This document shows positions 1 to 5,651 of a stretch of DNA of 5,831 nt, piece by piece. The position numbers were made by a program, and so were the translations under genes. The stretch spans positions 1-5,831 of the forward strand of contig JAJSAJ010000912.1 of NCBI GenBank assembly GCA_024274855.1, given 5' to 3'. Source of the stretch: Planctomycetota bacterium. Lineage in GTDB: Bacteria > Planctomycetota > Planctomycetia > Pirellulales > Pirellulaceae. The notes beneath the pieces were generated by a model. The model saw nothing but the letters and a program-made list of their open reading frames with translations. It made no database searches and was not told the origin of the DNA. Position 1 is the first letter of the stretch, and every line of letters begins with the position of its first letter.

Positions 1-1
1 C

Positions 2-205
2 TTTTTTGGAACAGCCGCTCGGTATCATGTCATTACACTGGGCGTCGTCTTGGGAACATATCAGGAGTATGACTTTCTCGGCTTGATCACGATCATGATT
101 GCTGTGGGACTTGCAGTTCAAATCCCTTCACTTGCATTCTACGCTCGGTACCTGCAAAAGCGGGATGCGAGGTTTGAACTCCAGGCAACTGTCGAACCGA
201 CTTAG
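2..205 (+). CDS. C-terminal end of an unrecognised membrane protein (5' partial)
   Basis: An open frame enters from the left edge and runs 67 codons to TAG at 203-205. It starts in frame at position 2, and the true start lies outside the window. The visible part has a moderately hydrophobic stretch (residues ~10-20), then a clear membrane-spanning stretch (residues ~24-47, containing LGLITIMIAVGLAV). It ends in a short basic, polar tail (ARYLQKRDARFELQ) that would lie in the cytoplasm by the positive-inside rule. This arrangement is typical of the last helix of an integral membrane protein. I do not recognise the family, and no catalytic motif is visible. The downstream DNA is degraded, so there is no sign of an operon with the aminotransferase gene. 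Confidence rests only on the membrane-like composition and the uninterrupted frame. Confidence 0.5.
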   Translation, partial: FFGTAARYHVITLGVVLGTYQEYDFLGLITIMIAVGLAVQIPSLAFYARYLQKRDARFELQATVEPT

Positions 206-357
206 GGTTTTTGCTTACTGGCTGGCGCTACCAGGTACTCTGTTGCTGCATGGTGCGTTTCCGACGCGAGGAAGAACATGCGACTGTTCATTGATCGATG
301 GTCGCCTGTGCTTGTCGAAAAATGTTCGGAAACTATCGAAAAGCAGCATTTCATTGC

Positions 358-549
358 TGGACGCGCTGCGTGCATCTGGCTGTCAGTTTTCCCGAATGTC
401 TCTGTATGGAATTCTCGGACTTGGCGTGGAATCGACTTGCTCAAGAGCCCGTACGTTTTGACAACGGTTTCGCTTTCGTGCCCCAGCGTCCAGGTATCGG
501 TGCCCAACTTGACCGCGACGCGTTGCAGGAGTACTCACGGCCGGAATGA
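358..549 (+). pseudogene. C-terminal remnant of a mandelate racemase/muconate-lactonizing (enolase superfamily) gene
   Basis: In the frame ending with TGA at 547-549, the last ~60 codons read like the C-terminal tail of mandelate racemase/MLE-family enzymes. A segment around HLAVSFPECLCMEFSD corresponds to the family's 'HLAASIPN...LE' strand. It is followed by EPVRFDNGFAFVP and RPGIGAQLDRDAL, which match the usual 'GY..VP.GPGLGVELDEEAL.RY' ending. The rest of the gene is missing. The same frame has a stop at 292-294, no TIM-barrel metal ligands or catalytic Lys/His motifs lie upstream in any frame, and the upstream DNA belongs to another gene's end. Known family members are about 350-400 residues dehydrating or racemising sugar acids; this fragment cannot be active. 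It is read here as a relic left by a deletion. An alternative is a chance open frame, but the length and order of the match make that less likely. Confidence 0.55.
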
Positions 550-604
550 AGCCCGGACCGAAGTGCGATGCTTGCATTACCGTCGCGATAATGAGCGCCC
601 ATGG

Positions 605-634
605 TTGCAATCAGCTACGGCGGTGGACTAGAAT
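605..634 (+). promoter_or_regulatory. Possible sigma70-type promoter for the aminotransferase gene
   Basis: TTGCAA at 605-610 (-35, four of six consensus positions) and TAGAAT at 629-634 (-10, five of six) are separated by 18 bases on the + strand. Transcription would start near 641, giving a leader of about 130 bases before the ATG at 770. It lies downstream of the racemase remnant and upstream of the only intact + strand gene. The match is by eye, and sigma70-like pairs occur by chance. Confidence 0.3.
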
Positions 635-755
635 TCTTGGTAGATAAGTGGTTGGGCGCGTTTTCAGAGGGAAGTCACAACCCGGATCGTTCCAAGAGCC
701 TTGCCCGATCGCCGCACACATTGCAATCTTGCACTCCCTCACGATCCGTGTTTGC

Positions 756-760
756 AGGAG
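756..760 (+). promoter_or_regulatory. Shine-Dalgarno site fixing the aminotransferase start
   Basis: AGGAG lies 9 bases before the ATG at 770. The frame is open further upstream to a TTG at 701, but that start would put 23 extra residues before the twin-arginine motif and has no comparable ribosome binding site. The site therefore supports ATG 770 as the start. Confidence 0.75.
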
Positions 761-769
761 AAACGAGTC

Positions 770-2107
770 ATGACTCGACACGGGTTCACACGGCGCAACT
801 TCCTCAAAGCAGTCTCGGCAGGTACCGTTGCAGCGACGGCCAGCGGCCCGCTGGCAGCCTCGTCCCGAACCACGAAGAAGCTTGCAATCCACGGGGGAGA
901 TCCGGTCCACCGGAGCGGCTGGCCGGGCTGGCCGATTTGGGATAGGGAGCGGGACGAGCCGGGCGTGCTCAAGGTGTTGCGAAGCGGCGTTTGGTCCCGC
1001 CGGGGTGTCGTCGCCGAGTTCGAGAAAAAGTATGCTTCGCTCATGGGCACGAAGCGTTGTCTGGCAACGACAAACGGCACGAACGCGTTGTTCACGGCGC
1101 TTCATGCCCTGGACATCGGCGCGGGCGACGAGGTTCTTGTCGGCCCGTACACGTTTATCGCGACGGTGGACGCAATCCTCCTGGTCGGCGCACTTCCCGT
1201 TTTCGTGGATACCGACCGGGAGACGTTTACGGTCGACCCGGACGCAATGGAGGATCGGATTACGGAAAACACGCGGGCGATTCTTCCCGTTCATATCCTC
1301 GGGCTGCCAGCCGATATGGATAAAATCACCGCGTTGGCGAAGAAGCATGAACTGAAAATCGTCGAAGACGCATGCCAGGCATGGATGGCGGAGTGGCGCG
1401 GGAAGAAGTGCGGGGCGATCGGAGACCTGGGCTGCTTCAGTTTCCAGAATTCGAAAAACTTCACCTGCGGAGAAGGGGGTGCCGTCATCGGCGATGATGA
1501 GCAGTTGATGGACATCTGCCACTCCTTTCACGACTTCGGCAGGTCATACGGAACGATGCCGCGCGGGAACGGTTGCGTCCAGCTTGGAACCAAGGCCCGG
1601 ATGACCGAGTACCAGGCGGCCATCCTCCTCGCACAAATGGAACGTCTCGAAGAACAGACGGCGCGACGAGTGAAAAACGCGGCTTATCTTACGTCGAGGC
1701 TCGAGCCGATTCCGGGGATCATTCCGCACAAGCTAAACGACGGTGTCACGCGCGCTGCTTACCATATGTACTCCTTTCGGTATCAGAAAGAGCAGTTCGG
1801 CGGCGCGTCGCGGAGCAAATTCCTCCATGCCCTCGCCAAAGAGGGCGTACCCTGCAGCGGCGGCTACTCTCCGCTCAACAAACAGGACTTCTTGGAACAG
1901 ACGTTCCAGTCCAAAAACTTTAAGAAAATGTACTCGCCGAAACAGATCGCAAGGGCGAAACAGATGAGCGAGTGTCCCGAGAACGACCGTCTCTGCTCCG
2001 AAGCTGTGTGGTTTTTCCAAAGCCTCCTGCTCGGCTCGCGGGAGGACATGGAAGATATCGCAAACGCCATCGAGAAAATCCACGAGAATCGCGATCAGCT
2101 CACTTGA
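770..2107 (+). CDS. Tat-signal DegT/DnrJ/EryC1/StrS family PLP-dependent aminotransferase
   Basis: A 445-residue protein of the sugar/cyclitol aminotransferase family (fold-type I PLP enzymes that aminate keto-sugars, usually with Glu or Gln as donor). The N-terminus has a twin-arginine motif (TRRNFLK, residues 7-13) and a mildly hydrophobic region to about residue 30, so export by Tat is predicted. The mature start (LAIHGGDPV, then WPGWPIWD) resembles the subgroup containing AHBA synthase and glutamine:scyllo-inosose aminotransferase. Visible family elements are TNGTNAL (101-107, PLP phosphate loop), VEDACQAW (198-205; Asp200 should pair with the PLP nitrogen), SFQNSK (224-229; Lys229 is the expected Schiff-base lysine), GEGGAV (234-239) and ARMTEYQAAIL (276-286). 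Lys275 sits where the family usually has Asn before x-Arg-Met. The length is normal for the family plus a signal peptide. The substrate is not deducible. No partner gene is adjacent; the next gene converges on it. Confidence 0.93.
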   Translation: MTRHGFTRRNFLKAVSAGTVAATASGPLAASSRTTKKLAIHGGDPVHRSGWPGWPIWDRERDEPGVLKVLRSGVWSRRGVVAEFEKKYASLMGTKRCLATTNGTNALFTALHALDIGAGDEVLVGPYTFIATVDAILLVGALPVFVDTDRETFTVDPDAMEDRITENTRAILPVHILGLPADMDKITALAKKHELKIVEDACQAWMAEWRGKKCGAIGDLGCFSFQNSKNFTCGEGGAVIGDDEQLMDICHSFHDFGRSYGTMPRGNGCVQLGTKARMTEYQAAILLAQMERLEEQTARRVKNAAYLTSRLEPIPGIIPHKLNDGVTRAAYHMYSFRYQKEQFGGASRSKFLHALAKEGVPCSGGYSPLNKQDFLEQTFQSKNFKKMYSPKQIARAKQMSECPENDRLCSEAVWFFQSLLLGSREDMEDIANAIEKIHENRDQLT

Positions 2108-2223
2108 TGCAGAGAACATCGGATGCCGAAGGGATTATGCCTTCGTGCTGCGCGGTGGTGCCTGACAACCTTGCCGTGCAGAAGAAGAATCGCCTTGGTA
2201 CCGCGTCACGAGTCGTCAAGACA

Positions 2224-2247
2224 GATGATGATGATGACGACGACGAC
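2224..2247. repeat. Trinucleotide microsatellite (GAT)4(GAC)4
   Basis: Four GAT units are followed directly by four GAC units, 24 bases with no interruption. In one + strand frame the tract would encode eight consecutive Asp, in another four Met and four Thr. It is outside any convincing gene. Such tracts can vary in length by slippage. Confidence 0.9.
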
Positions 2248-2252
2248 AGACA

Positions 2253-2295
2253 GCCGCCGCAGCCGTTCCAAAACGGCGGCGAGTAATGTGTTTTT
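2253..2295 (+). terminator. Possible intrinsic terminator of the aminotransferase gene
   Basis: GCCGCCG (2253-2259) can pair with CGGCGGC (2274-2280) around a 14-base loop. Alternatively GCCGTT (2262-2267) pairs with AACGGC (2272-2277) around the tetraloop CCAA. A run of five T follows at 2291-2295. The T-run is 10-13 bases beyond the stem rather than adjacent, so this is an imperfect terminator. It lies about 150 bases past the aminotransferase stop. It could instead be a simple GC-rich hairpin. Confidence 0.3.
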
Positions 2296-2416
2296 CCATC
2301 ATGTGATCTGCCTCGTATGGGTCAAACGTTCCACTTTCTCAAAAAGCTATTCTTCTTCGCTGATCTTTCTCTACGTCCAATGTGAATGCCGAATGGAGGT
2401 CGCGATCGATGTTCCA

Positions 2417-4501
2417 TCACATCCCGCGCAATAATTTGGAAGGCCACGGAATCGACCGCATGGCCTGCGTGTCCCAGTTGAGCGGCGTGTTCGCAAAGGG
2501 CTCTTGATATCGGTCGTAGGCCAAACGCAGGTGCGCTTCGTTGTGGCCGGCGGGCGGGAACAGGATGAAGCCCCAAGTCGCCAGCATGTTCTTCCGGTAT
2601 TCCGGCTCGTAATAGCTCGCGATCAGCGCATTGCGGGCATCAATTGCATCGAGCAGACGATCGTACAGAGCCTGATCGGGTTGAATTTGGTACGCGTGAT
2701 AAAGATGTACGACATGTGCCAGATGCTTCGTGTACTCAAACTCGCTGCGGACCAGGGCCAAACGGGCCCGAACTTTGGTACTCTTGGCGAGCCGTTCGGC
2801 CAGCTTCAATTGCGTCTCCAGCGATGCCAGTACATTCGGCGTGTAGAGAAAACCGAGCAGCCGGAAGGGGTCGGACAAGTATTTGCGGCCGTGGCCGTGG
2901 ATGGTCCGATAAGACCAAGCCGGACAGCGTGTACCCAGGTAGTCGGAATACAACTCGATGGCGTGATACAGATCGTCGTAGAATCGTTTCATGGGTCGTG
3001 CGGCTTTGCCAAACGCCGCTTCGCGGAACTCCTGCATCAATGCGGCTGCCTGGTTATTTTCGGGATCGTCGAACATCCGCCCCATAACGTAATAGACTGG
3101 CCCCTCCAAACCGTACAGTGCTCCCGGACCATCACGATAAATCGATTGAATCTTGGCCGCGTACAGGCGTTTGATTTGCGATTCGATAAACAGCGGAGTA
3201 CGCATCGGTGTGTAACGCGATCCGAGATTGGGACACCAATTGTAGACGTAGCCGGTAAATCCACGCGGCACCGTGTAGTCTTTCCAAATGGCGATGTCTT
3301 CATCGTTCGTGCCGGTCAACATGATCTTCGTGTTCGCTGGAAAGACGTGGAACGATTTCGGTGGCTTGGCTGTCTGAATGTACGACATGATTTTGATCTG
3401 CGTGCCCGGCCGGTCTTTTAACAGTTGTTCGGCAAGCTTTCGGTGAAAGATCCACAGCTTCTCGCCCCAGTCGTCACCCGTTTCGTAGAGCTTGGCACAG
3501 TCGTCGCACTGGCAGGCGCGGAATCCGTCCGGTTGGCCGAGATCGACGGTTTGGTACCCGGCGTCGGCCAATCTCAGCAAGTCGCGATAGATCAGTTTCT
3601 GCACGTCGGGATTCGAGATACAATACTGGCCGGGGCCTTCCAGTAAGCGTTTTCCGCGGAGCAACGCGAAATACTCCGGATGCGTCTTGTGGTACTTCGC
3701 CGGCGGAATGGCCCGGGCATACGTGTGTCCGCCGAACGCCTCGTCCACGCGGGGAAAGCGGTTGTTGGCGATATCGAAAAAGCTGCCTCGCGCCGGATAG
3801 GCCGTATTGAAATGGATGGGCGGCGTTCTCTTGACGTCCAGATCGGCCGGCACCGCGATCCTGGCTGTCGGAATAAACTCGATGGCGGGCGACTGTTGCC
3901 AGTTGACCTTGTTTGCTGCACTGAGAGGATTGCGCGGGGACAAGTCCGGGTACAGGAATCGAACGCCGACATATTGCCGCAGGAAGTCCGCCACCCCCTT
4001 GGCCGTGCCGATGCGGTCCCAAATCGGTCGGCGCCGGTTGGTCGTTTTTACCGGTGCCGGCTGATCACGACCGGCGATAATAATGTCTTGCCCGACGACT
4101 TTGTACACGTAACTCCAGCCTTCGGGCTTCGTCAGCTCGACGCCATGACGGCGGGCAAATGCCGTATCGCTCAGATAGATTCCGGGCTTGGTCGTATCCC
4201 GCTCGTCTTCCGGAACCACCGCGATATCGAACCCGTTGGCCAGGAAAGCGGCCTGAACCAGCCGAGCTGTCTGTTCAAGGCACTGGCCGATGGTCGGGTT
4301 GGTGAACGTGGCGGGCAAGACGACTTGATACGGGCACTTTCCATCGGCTGCCAGTTCCAACTCGGCTCGTTCAATCTTGTGAAAGCCAGCTGCCGACAAA
4401 ATCGGTACGGTGGCGACGAACAGTGTTGCGGACCAACAAACGCCGCGCATCGCTGCGCGAACATGTGCCGGGTTCAAAACTTTTCCAAGCTGTGTGGCCA
4501 T
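2417..4501 (-). CDS. Secreted DUF4838 domain protein (glycoside-hydrolase-like)
   Basis: A 694-residue protein. Residues 18-38 form a signal peptide (Arg19, then a hydrophobic stretch ending ILSAAG), so it is predicted to be exported; no lipobox is seen. The N-terminal part (~42-190) resembles the alpha-glucuronidase-type accessory domain that precedes DUF4838. It includes GTAKGVADFLRQYVGVRFLYP-like sequence at 166-185, matching the usual 'G..YAV.DFLE...G.R...P'. The DUF4838 region follows (~225-480): FGGHTY (256-261), HPEYFALLRGKR (274-285), ISNPDV (295-300), a Cys triad CxCxxC (Cys330, Cys332, Cys335) in DGFRACQCDDCAKL, and a late PVYYVMGRMFDDP (468-480). The C-terminal third is helical-looking with no named domain. 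The family is thought to have a TIM-barrel glycosidase-like fold, but its reaction is not established. A Shine-Dalgarno-like site precedes the first ATG. The alternative start at residue 18 gives a more usual signal peptide but has no ribosome binding site. Confidence 0.88.
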   Translation of the reverse strand: MATQLGKVLNPAHVRAAMRGVCWSATLFVATVPILSAAGFHKIERAELELAADGKCPYQVVLPATFTNPTIGQCLEQTARLVQAAFLANGFDIAVVPEDERDTTKPGIYLSDTAFARRHGVELTKPEGWSYVYKVVGQDIIIAGRDQPAPVKTTNRRRPIWDRIGTAKGVADFLRQYVGVRFLYPDLSPRNPLSAANKVNWQQSPAIEFIPTARIAVPADLDVKRTPPIHFNTAYPARGSFFDIANNRFPRVDEAFGGHTYARAIPPAKYHKTHPEYFALLRGKRLLEGPGQYCISNPDVQKLIYRDLLRLADAGYQTVDLGQPDGFRACQCDDCAKLYETGDDWGEKLWIFHRKLAEQLLKDRPGTQIKIMSYIQTAKPPKSFHVFPANTKIMLTGTNDEDIAIWKDYTVPRGFTGYVYNWCPNLGSRYTPMRTPLFIESQIKRLYAAKIQSIYRDGPGALYGLEGPVYYVMGRMFDDPENNQAAALMQEFREAAFGKAARPMKRFYDDLYHAIELYSDYLGTRCPAWSYRTIHGHGRKYLSDPFRLLGFLYTPNVLASLETQLKLAERLAKSTKVRARLALVRSEFEYTKHLAHVVHLYHAYQIQPDQALYDRLLDAIDARNALIASYYEPEYRKNMLATWGFILFPPAGHNEAHLRLAYDRYQEPFANTPLNWDTQAMRSIPWPSKLLRGM

Positions 4502-4509
4502 AACGTTCT

Positions 4510-4515
4510 TCCCTT
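4510..4515 (-). promoter_or_regulatory. Shine-Dalgarno-like site of the DUF4838 gene
   Basis: Read on the minus strand, AAGGGA within GAAGGGAAG lies 8 bases before the ATG at 4501. No such site precedes the internal Met codon 18, so the longer start is preferred. I found no convincing -35/-10 pair upstream, where the DNA is occupied by a transposase remnant. Confidence 0.55.
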
Positions 4516-4533
4516 CTTCTTTTTTTGGAACCC

Positions 4534-4676
4534 TGGATGAAGCAGATGGCCAGGAATCCGACCGACCCGTTCGACGGATGTCTGCGCGGGAATCGCTACC
4601 TGATCATGGATCGCGATACCAAGTTTACTCGCGTCTGGACGGCGTGTTCCGCTTCTACTACCGTAACGCGACCTGA
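4534..4676 (+). pseudogene. Internally deleted transposase remnant (integrase-core, DDE type)
   Basis: The frame from 4534 reads WMKQMARNPTDPFDG and then RGNRYLIMDRDTKFT. This closely resembles the middle of integrase-core transposases seen repeatedly in planctomycete genomes; the Asp of MDRD should be the second catalytic acid of the DDE triad. Directly after KFT the reading shifts frame, and from about 4632 it continues RLDGVFRFYYRNAT to a TGA at 4674-4676. This resembles the 'RLGG.L.YYHREAA' C-terminus of the same proteins. The ~100 or so codons expected between, with the catalytic Glu, are missing, as is everything before Trp4534. So this is a double-truncated relic and cannot transpose. 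No terminal inverted repeats were identified. Its left end lies 32 bases upstream of the DUF4838 start codon, on the opposite strand. The assignment is from memory of family sequences. Confidence 0.6.
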
Positions 4677-5032
4677 CGAGCTTGTGAGATTGTCCAAGAC
4701 GCTTGTCACTTCGCCAGTGTTTGCTCCGCGCGCCTACTGGACATTTCGCACGGTAACAGCCGCAAACACGCCTCGCTTGTCCCCGTCTCAGCAGCTCACT
4801 CGTGCACCCATCGACCGAAAAACCTGGCTCCCACGGTCGAAAATACGCCTGCTCCAGAATTCGAAAACCGCGGTTCAGTTTCGTGACCATACGGGCGTCC
4901 ATTGGAAGGGCGGTCGCAAATGGCAGCTGCCAACGGGAACTCATTGATCGTCGGCAACGACCTCAGTTTCGGCAATCGTTGGTACGTGGTAACATGCACT
5001 GGTGCTTAGAGATTGTGTTGCACATGCACTTC
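4677..5032. other. Degraded spacer without recognisable genes
   Basis: Between the transposase relic and the HNH relic, open frames exist on both strands (for example 4525-4947 on + and 4944-4474 on -). They run through the pseudogene sequence, lack ribosome binding sites and show no family resemblance. I see no RNA gene or repeat array here. The stretch is best read as decayed DNA. Confidence 0.5.
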
Positions 5033-5137
5033 GTACCGCTCTTCAATCCACGCAGTGACAAATGGGACGACCATTTCTGTTGGGACGGTTGCCGAATCGT
5101 CGCGCTCACGCCAGTCGGTCGAGCCACCACCTGCTGA
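5033..5137 (+). pseudogene. C-terminal remnant of an HNH endonuclease
   Basis: The last 34 codons of a frame ending at TGA 5135-5137 read VPLFNPRSDKWDDHF, then WDGCRIVALTPVGRATTC. This is the conserved stretch that follows the nuclease core in a common family of bacterial HNH proteins ('LFNPR.D.W..HF.W.G..IVG.T..GRATV..L.MN'). The catalytic His-Asn-His core and the Cys pairs that should lie just upstream are absent in all frames. The family's ending after GRAT (usually about 10-25 more residues) is cut by the stop. The piece is too short and incomplete to act as a nuclease. It sits between a transposase relic and a tRNA gene, in keeping with repeated insertion and deletion here. Confidence 0.6.
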
Positions 5138-5175
5138 GCCGAGTGACGACGGTGAGGGGCGGTGATTGACCCAGT

Positions 5176-5254
5176 CTTGACACAGTGAACTGTGTCAATC
5201 AGAAACGCCATCGTAAGTTGTTGATATTTCAACGCTTACGATGGCGGTGTCAAG
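5176..5254. repeat. Nested inverted repeats next to tRNA-Ser
   Basis: Outer arms CTTGACAC (5176-5183) and GTGTCAAG (5247-5254) are perfect 8-base inverted repeats bounding 79 bases. Inside, TTGACACAG (5177-5185) also pairs perfectly with CTGTGTCAA (5190-5198) around TGAA. A second hairpin of 12 perfect base pairs (5206-5217 with 5235-5246) lies to its right. GTGTCAA therefore occurs twice and can compete for the same left arm. The outline (short terminal inverted repeats, no coding capacity) resembles a miniature element, but it could equally be tandem terminators or an operator. No target duplication was found. Confidence 0.7.
5201..5246 (-). terminator. Probable intrinsic terminator of tRNA-Ser
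   Basis: On the minus strand, 13 bases after the tRNA discriminator base, a 12-bp perfect stem (CGCCATCGTAAG paired with its complement, 5206-5246) forms. An inner stem GTTGA/TCAAC (5220-5224 with 5229-5233) caps it around TATT. The stem is followed by TTTCT (5205-5201). Position and stability fit a terminator for the tRNA transcript; the U-tract is short. A second hairpin (5177-5198) lies just beyond and could back it up. Confidence 0.5.
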
Positions 5255-5259
5255 CAAGG

Positions 5260-5342
5260 CGGAGGGCACGGGACTCGAACCCGCAACCGGTAAACCGGCG
5301 CCTGATTTCGAATCAGGTTGCTAACCAATTCGCTTACCCTCC
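5260..5342 (-). tRNA. tRNA-Ser (anticodon CGA)
   Basis: Read on the minus strand, the acceptor stem GGAGGGT pairs with GCCCTCC (seven pairs, one G-T wobble). The anticodon arm is CCTGA-TTCGAAA-TCAGG with anticodon CGA, decoding UCG. The extra arm is long, with CCGG-TTTA-CCGG forming its own stem, as expected of class II tRNA-Ser. The T arm is GCGGG-TTCGAGT-CCCGT. The discriminator base is G, as usual for tRNA-Ser, and the CCA end is not encoded (CCT follows). The D arm is weak: only two continuous G-C pairs close it, with a G-A mismatch before two A-T pairs, and it keeps the GG of the D loop. It stands alone, with a promoter candidate upstream and a strong hairpin downstream. Confidence 0.93.
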
Positions 5343-5651
5343 GAACTCGTTTGGTAGATAGGAGTTACAGATTTAGTATTTATTCGGCAACTGCCGTTTG
5401 TACCCCCGTATGTACCTTTTGCCGATGGTTTTTTGATTCATGCCATAGACACCATGACTATAGCTTCGGTTCATTTCGTGGGCAAGGTGCGGCAGGTGCT
5501 CGCGTCGTCCACTTGGTTCCCATGACCTGGCTTCCGAAGGCTCCAGTGTCCACTCAGCCGGCAAATCTGAACGGGGTCGAGGTTCGTGACGTTGTATATT
5601 TCAGCCGAGTCCGAAAAACGCGAGCTCACCGATGCTGCCATCCTCGACGGA
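5343..5651. other. Spacer between HIT gene and tRNA-Ser
   Basis: Roughly 310 bases with no supported gene on either strand. It contains the tRNA promoter candidate (listed separately) and a small palindrome CGGCA-AC-TGCCG at 5385-5396. Past the HIT stop, the minus strand shows weak hairpin potential (GATG-GCAG-CATC) followed about 13 bases later by five T; this is too poor to call a terminator. Confidence 0.5.
5457..5485 (-). promoter_or_regulatory. Sigma70-type promoter candidate for tRNA-Ser
   Basis: On the minus strand TTGCCC (5485-5480, four of six -35 positions) and TATAGT (5462-5457, five of six -10 positions) are separated by exactly 17 bases. Transcription would begin near 5450 and run through a leader of about 108 bases into the tRNA. 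It lies in the gap downstream of the HIT gene, so it could give the tRNA its own transcription. Confidence 0.45.

Larger units (their letters stand above)
2108..2416. other. Intergenic gap between convergent genes
   Basis: About 310 bases separate the stop of the aminotransferase gene from the stop of the DUF4838 gene. It holds a perfect trinucleotide tract (2224-2247) and a GC-rich hairpin (2253-2280), both listed separately. A 59-codon open frame (2107-2286) starts with an ATG overlapping the aminotransferase stop by one base, but I do not consider it a supported gene. No terminator-like hairpin is seen just past the DUF4838 stop in that gene's direction. Confidence 0.6.

Noticed and set aside
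202..507. A 101-codon minus-strand open frame opposite the racemase remnant
   Set aside because: No recognisable motif, and the plus strand carries the homologous sequence.
1443..1457. A 15-base match (TCCAGAATTCGAAAA) shared with the decayed region near 4853-4867
   Set aside because: Flanking bases do not align and the second site shows no further aminotransferase sequence, so chance is the simplest reading.
611..1531. A 306-codon minus-strand open frame antisense to the aminotransferase
   Set aside because: It lies opposite a gene with clear catalytic motifs, has no family resemblance or ribosome binding site, and is explained by GC-rich codon usage on the other strand.
2504..3421. A 305-codon plus-strand open frame inside the DUF4838 gene
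   Set aside because: Antisense shadow of a well-supported gene; the translation has no recognisable domain.
3680..4540. A 286-codon plus-strand open frame inside the DUF4838 gene
   Set aside because: Also an antisense shadow; it runs off the gene's 5' end into a poly-Phe stretch from the T-rich leader.
4474..4944. A 156-codon minus-strand open frame spanning the transposase relic
   Set aside because: It reads antisense through transposase sequence and overlaps the DUF4838 start; no motif supports it.
5260..5342. The tRNA 3' end as an integration (att) site
   Set aside because: No integrase gene and no repeated copy of the tRNA 3' end were found in the window.
5373..5564. A 63-codon minus-strand open frame upstream of tRNA-Ser
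   Set aside because: No family resemblance, no ribosome binding site, and it covers the promoter candidate for the tRNA.
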